From: JAGMXM01 sp964458325 | GTDB lineage: Bacteria; Verrucomicrobiota; Verrucomicrobiia; Limisphaerales; UBA1319 | DNA: 10,666 bases | Assembly: GCA_964458325.1 (NCBI GenBank) | Contig: CAYWIM010000117.1 | Coordinates: 1 to 10,666, forward strand | Reading direction: 5' to 3' | Notes under the pieces: model-generated | What the model saw: the letters and a program-made list of their open reading frames with translations, nothing else | Database searches by the model: none | Told to the model about the DNA's origin: nothing | Part shown: positions 1 to 5,883 of the stretch, piece after piece | Position numbering within the stretch: the first letter of the stretch is position 1 | Layout: every line of letters begins with the position of its first letter | Translations under genes and position numbers: made by a program

Positions 1-178
1 CGGTTGGACCTGGCTTAATTGGAATCAGAACGCCCCCCACCTTACGGAATTGCTGTTGGAGCGGTCTTGGGTCCAAAGAGCAGCTGAGGATTGGGCTTGC
101 CAGGGCGATCCGGCCTGCGCACATTGATCCGAGCCACGGTGGTCCCGCGCGGGGCGGAGCCGTGAGCGGGTGTCACGC

Positions 179-1384
179 ATGAAAAAAACAGCGTTCTTCG
201 CCGCCGTCTATATGCTGGCGGTCATCTCCCTTGTCGACGCCGCTGCCGGCCAAATCGCGATACCGATCTGGAAACACCTGTCGAGCAAGACGGGCGCCCT
301 GCCCGCGCCCAATGGCGGCAAGCAGCAAACTGCCTGCGTGGTCTTCGACATCGACCGGGATGGCGCTGTTGACATCGTGATCGCCGAGCGCACCCAGGCG
401 CCAGCCATCATCTGGCTGCGCCGTACGGGAGCTGGTTGGGACAAGTATGTCATGGACGACACCAAACAGGCGCCTGAGGCGGGCGGATTCCCCTGGGATG
501 TGGACCGGGATGGCGATCTGGACCTGATCATCGGCGGCGATGCGTCCAGCGACCAGCTCTGGTGGTATGAAAACCCCGCGCCTAACTTCAACCCCCAGAC
601 ACCTTGGAAACAGCACCTGATCAAGAAGGGCGGCGGTCGAGCGCACCACGACCATGTCGTCGGCGATTTCAAAGGCAACGGCAAGCCGCAGCTCATGTTC
701 TGGAACCAGGGCGCCCGCAAACTCTTCATGGCCGAGATCCCGGAAAATCCGCGTGCCGCCGAGTCATGGCCGCTGATCGAGATCCTCAACACCTCGACGG
801 TCAAGACCGCCATCAAGCAGGAAGGAATGGCCGCGTTCGATGTCGACGGCGACGGCCGGCTGGACTTGCTGGCCGGCCTTTACTGGTTCAAGCACGTGGG
901 CGGCAACGATTTCAAGCCGGTGCAGATCGCCGACCATCCGGGCCGGATCGCGGCAGGACATTTCAAGCCCGGCAAAGTGGCGCAGATCGTCCTGGCGCCC
1001 GGTGACGGCAATGGCCCGCTTTGGTTCATGGAATGCCAGGGCGACCCCGTTGATCCAAAAGCATGGACCCGCCGCCGGCTGCTCGAGCGCGATGTCCTCT
1101 CCGGCCATACGCTGGCGGTGGCCGACATCAATGGCGATAGGCATCTCGACATCTTCTGCGCCGAGATGCACACGCCGGGCCCGAAGGAGAAGTGCACTGC
1201 GTGGATCCTGTACGGGGACGGCCAGGGCAATTTCCAGACGCAGGAGCTGTCCGTGGGTATCGGCAACCACGATAGCCGCGTGGCCGACTTGAATGGCGAT
1301 GGCAAGCTCGATATCGTGACCAAGCCTTACACCTGGGACACGCCGCGCCTGGACGTATGGCTGAACCAGGGCAACCGGCCGTGA
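179..1384 (+). CDS. Secreted VCBS/FG-GAP repeat beta-propeller protein
   Basis: A 401-residue exported protein. Residues 1-24 form a signal peptide (MKKT start, hydrophobic AFFAAVYMLAVISLV, likely cleavage after the Ala run near residue 23). The rest holds FG-GAP/VCBS calcium-binding loops: DIDRDGAVD at 57, DVDRDGDLD at 107, a degenerate DFKGNGKPQ at 163, DVDGDGRLD at 221, DINGDRHLD at 316 and DLNGDGKLD at 370. Evenly spread loops of this kind normally mark the blades of an integrin-alpha-like beta-propeller; six or seven blades fit the length. WWYENP-type segments after loops are usual for this family in Planctomycetota and Verrucomicrobiota. No catalytic residues are visible, so a binding or scaffold role outside the cytoplasm is the best inference. 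Start: ATG 179 is chosen for the clean signal peptide. An in-frame GTG at 170 lies at better distance from GGAG (156-159) and would add three residues. The stop overlaps the next gene by GTGA, so the two are probably co-translated. Confidence 0.9.
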   Translation: MKKTAFFAAVYMLAVISLVDAAAGQIAIPIWKHLSSKTGALPAPNGGKQQTACVVFDIDRDGAVDIVIAERTQAPAIIWLRRTGAGWDKYVMDDTKQAPEAGGFPWDVDRDGDLDLIIGGDASSDQLWWYENPAPNFNPQTPWKQHLIKKGGGRAHHDHVVGDFKGNGKPQLMFWNQGARKLFMAEIPENPRAAESWPLIEILNTSTVKTAIKQEGMAAFDVDGDGRLDLLAGLYWFKHVGGNDFKPVQIADHPGRIAAGHFKPGKVAQIVLAPGDGNGPLWFMECQGDPVDPKAWTRRRLLERDVLSGHTLAVADINGDRHLDIFCAEMHTPGPKEKCTAWILYGDGQGNFQTQELSVGIGNHDSRVADLNGDGKLDIVTKPYTWDTPRLDVWLNQGNRP

Positions 1385-2214
1385 ACGCTCCATCCCATCC
1401 CGGACCCTGGCGCCCTCCGATCCGGGAGCGCGGCTTCACCCTCATCGAGCTGCTGGTCGTCATCGCCATCATCGCCATCCTCGCCGGCATCATGCTCCCG
1501 GCGCTGGCCAAGTCCAAGACCAAGGCCCAGGGCATCATGTGCCTCAACAACGGACGCCAGATGCTGGTGGCGTGGAGAATGTATGTCGACGATAACTCGG
1601 ACAAGGTACCCCAGTCCTACGGCCCGAACGAATGGGTGCATGGCTCGCTGGATTTCAACGGCGGCAACCGCAGCAACTGGGATGTCGAGCAGGACATCAA
1701 GAAGAGCATCCTCTGGCAATACTGCGGCAATAACACCGCCATCTGGAAGTGCCCCGCGGATCGAAGCTCCGTCCGGTATCAAAACACCACCTATCCCCGC
1801 GTGCGAAGCATCGCCATGAACGCGTGGTTCGACTCGACCGACGTCGCCGGGTTCGCGCCGAGCGCCTTCCGAATCTACAAGAAGCTCAGCGACGTGACCC
1901 ATCCCGGCCAGAGCAAGACCTGGCTGTTCATGGACGAGCGCGAGGACAGCATCAACGACGGCGAGATGGTCGTCGGCATGACGGGATATCCCGACCAGCC
2001 CTCGCTGTGGAAGATCGTGGATTACCCGGCCAGCTACCACAACGGAGCGGGCGGCCTGGCCTTCGTCGACGGCCACTCCGAGATCAAGAAATGGCAGGAC
2101 CCGCGCACCATGCCCCTCCTCCGGAAAGGCCAGGAGATCCAGCTCAACGTCCCGTCGCCGAACAATCCCGACTGCCTATGGCTCATGGAGCGCACGACGC
2201 GCAAGACGAACTGA
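1381..2214 (+). CDS. Type II secretion-like pseudopilin with H-X9-DG C-terminal motif
   Basis: A 277-residue protein with a class III (prepilin peptidase) signal: basic leader ending RERG, cleavage expected between Gly18 and Phe19, giving mature FTLIELLVVIAIIAILAGIM with the invariant Glu at mature position 5. The hydrophobic helix (residues 19-40) anchors it in the inner membrane before assembly. The globular part has paired cysteines C115 and C124 in a 'YCG..A.WKCPAD' stretch and the motif H220-X9-D230-G231 (SYHNGAGGLAFVDGH). That motif defines the pseudopilin-like class massively multiplied in Planctomycetota and Verrucomicrobiota. It is probably a G/H-type minor or major pseudopilin; the exact role is unknown. 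Start: GTG 1381 is preferred because it gives a 4-base GTGA overlap with the upstream stop and has AGGG (1368-1371) nine bases upstream. ATG 1357 is in frame and would give 285 residues. No other secretion genes are nearby, so it would rely on machinery encoded elsewhere. Confidence 0.93.
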   Translation: MNAPSHPGPWRPPIRERGFTLIELLVVIAIIAILAGIMLPALAKSKTKAQGIMCLNNGRQMLVAWRMYVDDNSDKVPQSYGPNEWVHGSLDFNGGNRSNWDVEQDIKKSILWQYCGNNTAIWKCPADRSSVRYQNTTYPRVRSIAMNAWFDSTDVAGFAPSAFRIYKKLSDVTHPGQSKTWLFMDEREDSINDGEMVVGMTGYPDQPSLWKIVDYPASYHNGAGGLAFVDGHSEIKKWQDPRTMPLLRKGQEIQLNVPSPNNPDCLWLMERTTRKTN

Positions 2215-2320
2215 TCGCTATCGCGAGGCGGAGGCAGTCGTGGACGTTGTGCGGGCTGGGCAGTGAAGATTCGGCTTGGGCCGGGAGACGGGCAATTGTT
2301 CGGCGCCGTTGATCGACTCT

Positions 2321-2455
2321 TCGCCTCGGTTCGGGTGGGGTGGATGTATGCGGATATGACAAGTGAAACCGCTTTGACACCGCCCGAATCCTGGTGAAGT
2401 GTCGTCGCCGAACCCAAGCATGTCGATGCCCCAACCGAGCCCGACTCGAAGGCGA
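2321..2455. repeat. Pair of related inverted short sequences upstream of the 2465 gene
   Basis: The complement of 2321-2340 reads CCCCACCCGAACCGAGGCGA. The + strand at 2429-2455 shows the same order of blocks, CCCCA-(A)CCGA-(G)CC-CGA-...-GGCGA, with a five-base insertion (CTCGA). The two copies face each other about 90 bases apart and the second ends inside the ribosome binding site of the following gene. This may be a degenerate interspersed intergenic element; the similarity is seen by eye only and chance in GC-rich DNA is not excluded. Confidence 0.3.
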
Positions 2456-2461
2456 GGTGAG
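2454..2461 (+). promoter_or_regulatory. Ribosome binding site deciding the start at 2465
   Basis: GAGGTGAG is a near-perfect anti-16S match with the GAGG core ending seven bases before ATG 2465. It decides that start over an in-frame GTG at 2399, which would prepend 22 residues rich in Ser, Pro and Arg ahead of the signal peptide. Confidence 0.7.
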
Positions 2462-2464
2462 AAG

Positions 2465-5400
2465 ATGAAAGCACGCAATGCAACGAGCCCAGGATGGATC
2501 GCGCTGGCCGCATTATGCGCCGTCTGCGCCCATGCGGGCGTGATCTACACGGACACGTTTCAAGAGTATCCGGTGCAGAGCCCGGCGCCCAACCCGCTGA
2601 CGAACGGCCCGGCGGGCGGCCAGTGGTATTACGTGGATCCCACGCCGCCGACGATCGGCGCCAACGAGCATCGGATCTTCAATGCCACGACGGGCGGGTC
2701 GGGTTTGAACAGCCGGTGCTGGGTTAGCAGCCATAACGACGCGAAGATCACCAATGCGATCGCGATCCCGGCCTTGCCCGCCTTTTCGCCCTACACGTTC
2801 ACGCTCTCGTTTGTCGCTGCTGCGGAGACGTCCGACGCTGGCCGCGCGGTGACGTTCGAGTACGAGATCGGCAGCTCGGCTGGGGCGCTGCAATTTGTCT
2901 CGGGCGGGAACATGGATTTTTCCCAGGCCCTGACGGCCCTGTCGGGATTCGCAGTGGCATCGGGGGGAAGCAAGGGGAAAGCAGACGATCGCAAGTTCCA
3001 GGTCGTTTTCACCGGCACGGGCCTGACGACGGCGGATCGAATCTTCGTGAGCTTGAAGCGGATCACGAATGCGGGCGCCGCAGGGGCGTTTCTGGCGATC
3101 GACGATGTATCGCTGGCTCTGGACATGGGAGCGCCTGCGGTGGTCGAAAACCCGGTTTCCGTGACGGCCAACGCGGGCGAATCGGTCACCTTCACGGGCG
3201 TGTTTCGCAACTTCCCCGACACGTATCAATGGTACAAGAACGATGCCCCGATCGACGGGGCCACGTCGGCCAGCTACACCATTCCGTTCGCGACCAAGCC
3301 GGACGAGGGCGCCTATGTCCTGGTTGCCTCGAACAACGAGGGAATGGGCAGCACATTGCCGGCCCTGTTGACCGTGAACGACTCGGTCGCGCCGGCGCTT
3401 GCCAGCGCCAAAGGATTGCTCACCCTCGAGCACGCGCGGATCCGGTTTTCCGAGCCGGTCGATGAGGCGTCGGCCGCCAATCCGGCTCATTACACCGTCA
3501 GCGGCGGGATCACGGTCTCGAACGCGATCCTGGTCGATCGGTTCACGGTCGAGCTGCACACGTCGGTTTTGAGCCCGGGCGCGACGCATACGGTGACGGT
3601 GTCGGGGGTTGAGGATCTTGCGGCGAACCCGATCGTTCCGGGATCGACGATCAATTTCCAGACGCCGGCGCTGGTGATTTCGGCGGCGGGCTACAATGCG
3701 GGAACGCCCGGGACGCATCCGCAAGGGCCGTCTGATCCGACGAGCGCCGCGGGCGGCTACTGGATGATGACGACCAATCCGAATCAGTCGATGGTCGTGG
3801 GCGGCGTCGCAGACGATATGGGCACGGGGCTCCACGCATGGGCGGTGTCGGACCAGAACGCCGGGACCACGAGCGGCATTTTGGATTACCGGCTGGCGAT
3901 CGATTCGGCCTCCGACGACCTGGCGCGCGCCAGCGGCTGGCGGCTGTTGTGCGTGAGCCGGATGCTGCCCAATGGGGCGGGCGCGTGTCCGGTGGTTCTC
4001 TACAGCCATCCGGGAGTGCAGCGGCGCTACGGGATCGCTTTTTCCGTCAATGCGAACCTCGAGCTCACCGCACAACTGCTCGAAGGGCAGACGTATGTGC
4101 TGCCAGGCGATCCCTTCGCCTATCGCGCCCACGTGATCGTGTTCGATCCCGCGACCACGAATGCATCGTATTACTGCGACGGCCAGCTGATTGCGGCCGA
4201 GTACGCCGGCGGCGCCAACACGAACTATAACGGGCTGGTATTCGGCGTCGGATCGAGCGCCAACACGGGCGACATGAATTTCCACCGCGTGCAGCTCGAT
4301 GTGGCGGGCGGCGTGCAACCGGCCGTCATCGCGCACCCGCAAAGCAGCACGAACGGGGTGGGCCAGCGGGTCACGTTCGCCGCCAGCTTCACGCCCTTTG
4401 TGGCGGCCTACCAGTGGCTGTCGAACAACGTGCCGATCCCGGGCGCGGTCAGCAACTCGTTCACCACCGACTACATCACCCTGGGCATGGACGGCACGCA
4501 ATACCGCTGTCGGGCGCTCCATGCGCTGGGCAGCGTCGAGACCGATGCCGCCGTTCTGTCCGTGACCTCCGACAGCACTCCGCCCGAGGTGGTGAGCGTC
4601 CGGGGCTCCTGGCTTCTGGATCGGGTGCTGATCGGGTATTCGGAGCCGGTGCTCGAGGCCCAGGCGACAAATATCCTGAACTATGTCTGGGCTTCATCCG
4701 GGGTGGCCAACCTGTCGGCGCGGCGGGTGGACCCATTCACCGTCGAGCTGCGTACCACGCCGCAGCAGGCTGGCGCCAGTTACACCGTTCGAGTCAGCAA
4801 TGTTCGGGACACCTCGAACCTGCCGATCGCCAGCAACACCCCTGCGTCGTTCAAGACCGCCCAACTGACGGTGCTGGCCCGGTACGACGCGGGCACCACC
4901 GCGACTCACCCGTCCGGCCCGCCCGATCCTGCCACCCCCGAGGGCGGTTCCTGGACCGCCAGCATCGGCACGGATCTGGGGCTGATCACAGGGCCGGTCT
5001 ACGACGATTTCGGCACCGGGCTGCATGCGTGGCAGGTGACAGACCAGACAACCGCTGCGAGCCAGTTCATCCAGTACAACATGCCGCTCACCGCCGAGCA
5101 GCAGCAGGCGGCGTGGACCAACGGCTGGGTGATGACGGTCCGCGGCCGGTTCGCGGATGATTTCTCGAGCAGTTACTCGGTCCTTTCGCAACTGGGCATT
5201 GCCTCGGGCAGCCGATTGCTGCTGTGGTACGATCTCGATGCGACGGGCGCGCTGGTGGTCACCCCACAGGGCTCGTCGGGGATCACTCTGACCGAGCCCG
5301 GCTTTGGCGCCGCCGAGTATCACCTGCACCAAGTGGTGTTCGATCCGGCGACGGCACGCGCAACCTACTACTTCGATGGGCGGGAGGTTCTGGCCGGCTG

Positions 5401-5710
5401 GGCGGGCGACGTATCGGCCTACGCGTATCACGGCGTGCAGTGGGGCACTGGATCGAGCGCCAACCAGGGCGGCATGCATTTCAATCAGGTCGAGTTCAAG
5501 GTGGTCGAGCCGCCTCTCCGTCCGCATCTCTCCGTGCTATCGCGCGGCGCCGAGGTGGATGTCTACTACACGGGGATTCTCGAGGCGACCTCGAGCATGG
5601 GCAACAGCATCACATGGTCCGCGATCGCCACCAACCAGACGGCGCAGACCAACGTGTTCTCGATTCCCGCGGTCGGCCAGCAGTTCTACCGCGCCAAGTC
5701 CGTGGACTAA
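2465..5710 (+). CDS. Secreted multidomain Ig/LamG-like protein with duplicated 400-residue module
   Basis: A 1081-residue exported protein, function unknown, probably carbohydrate- or surface-binding. Signal peptide residues 1-24 (hydrophobic WIALAALCAVCAHA, cleavage after AHA; no lipobox). Residues 25-222 form a beta-rich domain starting VIYTDTFQEYP and ending in AIDDVSLAL, the pattern of secreted jelly-roll domains. Then two tandem modules follow. Module 1 (about 223-616) has an Ig-like domain with the YQWYKNDAPI strand and a G-YVLVASN strand, an SbsA-type Ig-like domain (IRFSEPVDEASAANPAHYTV) and a LamG/concanavalin-like domain (GTGLHAW, FDPAT, YYCDG). Module 2 (617-1015) repeats the same order with YQWLSNNVPI, IGYSEPV, GTGLHAW and YYFDG. 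Residues 1016-1081 are a short C-terminal module ending FYRAKSVD, a common tail of verrucomicrobial secreted proteins. No enzyme active site is recognised. The strong ribosome binding site at 2454-2461 supports this start. The palindrome at 5730-5800 follows the stop by 19 bases and may act at the transcript end. Confidence 0.9.
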   Translation: MKARNATSPGWIALAALCAVCAHAGVIYTDTFQEYPVQSPAPNPLTNGPAGGQWYYVDPTPPTIGANEHRIFNATTGGSGLNSRCWVSSHNDAKITNAIAIPALPAFSPYTFTLSFVAAAETSDAGRAVTFEYEIGSSAGALQFVSGGNMDFSQALTALSGFAVASGGSKGKADDRKFQVVFTGTGLTTADRIFVSLKRITNAGAAGAFLAIDDVSLALDMGAPAVVENPVSVTANAGESVTFTGVFRNFPDTYQWYKNDAPIDGATSASYTIPFATKPDEGAYVLVASNNEGMGSTLPALLTVNDSVAPALASAKGLLTLEHARIRFSEPVDEASAANPAHYTVSGGITVSNAILVDRFTVELHTSVLSPGATHTVTVSGVEDLAANPIVPGSTINFQTPALVISAAGYNAGTPGTHPQGPSDPTSAAGGYWMMTTNPNQSMVVGGVADDMGTGLHAWAVSDQNAGTTSGILDYRLAIDSASDDLARASGWRLLCVSRMLPNGAGACPVVLYSHPGVQRRYGIAFSVNANLELTAQLLEGQTYVLPGDPFAYRAHVIVFDPATTNASYYCDGQLIAAEYAGGANTNYNGLVFGVGSSANTGDMNFHRVQLDVAGGVQPAVIAHPQSSTNGVGQRVTFAASFTPFVAAYQWLSNNVPIPGAVSNSFTTDYITLGMDGTQYRCRALHALGSVETDAAVLSVTSDSTPPEVVSVRGSWLLDRVLIGYSEPVLEAQATNILNYVWASSGVANLSARRVDPFTVELRTTPQQAGASYTVRVSNVRDTSNLPIASNTPASFKTAQLTVLARYDAGTTATHPSGPPDPATPEGGSWTASIGTDLGLITGPVYDDFGTGLHAWQVTDQTTAASQFIQYNMPLTAEQQQAAWTNGWVMTVRGRFADDFSSSYSVLSQLGIASGSRLLLWYDLDATGALVVTPQGSSGITLTEPGFGAAEYHLHQVVFDPATARATYYFDGREVLAGWAGDVSAYAYHGVQWGTGSSANQGGMHFNQVEFKVVEPPLRPHLSVLSRGAEVDVYYTGILEATSSMGNSITWSAIATNQTAQTNVFSIPAVGQQFYRAKSVD
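3131..4312 (+). repeat. Internal module copy 1 (Ig + SbsA-like Ig + LamG-like)
   Basis: Codes for residues about 223-616 of the 2465 gene. The order is Ig-like (from APAVVENPVSV), SbsA-type Ig-like (from about residue 306, SVAPALASAKG) and LamG-like (from about 403, LVISAAGYNAGT). It aligns along its whole length with the following copy. Confidence 0.8.
4313..5509 (+). repeat. Internal module copy 2 (Ig + SbsA-like Ig + LamG-like)
   Basis: Codes for residues about 617-1015 of the 2465 gene, same domain order: Ig-like from VQPAVIAHPQSS, SbsA-like from about 703, LamG-like from about 801. Shared landmarks are SEPV, FTVEL, GTGLHAW, FDPAT and GSSAN-G-M-F. At DNA level GGATCGAGCGCCAAC occurs at 4250-4264 in copy 1 and 5450-5464 in copy 2, exactly 1200 bases apart and in the same frame. 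Confidence 0.8.
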
Positions 5711-5729
5711 TCGAGGGCTCTCCAGAACC

Positions 5730-5800
5730 GTAGCCGCCGACGTGCCGAGGCGGACGCCATCGGCCCAAGGCGAGATCCGCCTCGTTACCTCGGCGGCTAC
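5730..5800. repeat. Imperfect inverted repeat (REP-like palindrome)
   Basis: Left arm 5730-5754 and the complement of right arm 5776-5800 match at 22 of 25 positions: outer block GTAGCCGCCGA and inner block CGAGGCGGA are perfect, with three mismatches between them. The loop is 21 bases. The RNA would fold into a strong stem 19 bases after the stop of the 2465 gene. No T-run follows (CCGGCACGGC comes next), so it is not a standard intrinsic terminator. It resembles palindromic repeats scattered between genes in verrucomicrobial genomes; that comparison is from memory. Confidence 0.75.
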
Positions 5801-5837
5801 CCGGCACGGCTCGCGGAGTCATGGGTATTGATTTGTC

Positions 5838-5866
5838 TTGAACGGTTCCTGGCGTTGCAGTATGGA
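5838..5866 (+). promoter_or_regulatory. Weak candidate sigma-70-like promoter before the 5884 gene
   Basis: TTGAAC at 5838-5843 and TATGGA at 5861-5866 are separated by exactly 17 bases, matching four and three positions of the -35 and -10 consensus. The predicted transcript start would leave a leader of only about ten bases and no clear ribosome binding site is present before ATG 5884. Treat as a guess. Confidence 0.2.
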
Positions 5867-5883
5867 CCAAGCACCATAAGCCC

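Noticed and set aside
2..182. Open frames from the window edge (2-127 and 3-182, the latter ending with an ATGA overlap at the first gene) as tail of an upstream gene
   Set aside because: Only 41 and 59 codons, odd composition (NCCWSGLG, many Cys/Trp), no recognisable domain; such open lengths are not unusual at this GC content. The overlap with ATG 179 is suggestive but not enough.
1327..2076. 249-codon open frame on the - strand opposite the pseudopilin gene
   Set aside because: Mirror of the pseudopilin frame; the + strand carries an unmistakable prepilin signal and H-X9-DG motif.
2215..2226. TCGC-TATC-GCGA hairpin right after the pseudopilin stop as terminator
   Set aside because: Only four base pairs and no T-run; too weak.
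2374..2379. Perfect TTGACA as -35 box of the 2465 gene
   Set aside because: No TATAAT-like hexamer at 15-19 bases downstream (AAGTGT region), so no promoter can be supported.
2465..2530. Lipoprotein signal in the Ig/LamG-like protein (two cysteines in the hydrophobic segment)
   Set aside because: Residues before each cysteine (AAL-C and CAV-C) do not fit the lipobox; AHA followed by Gly fits an ordinary signal peptidase I site.
2513..4522. Long open frame of 669 codons on the - strand, opposite the Ig/LamG-like gene
   Set aside because: Arg/His/Gly/Val-rich composition without domains or signal, wholly covered by a well-supported gene on the other strand; a mirror frame expected in GC-rich coding DNA.
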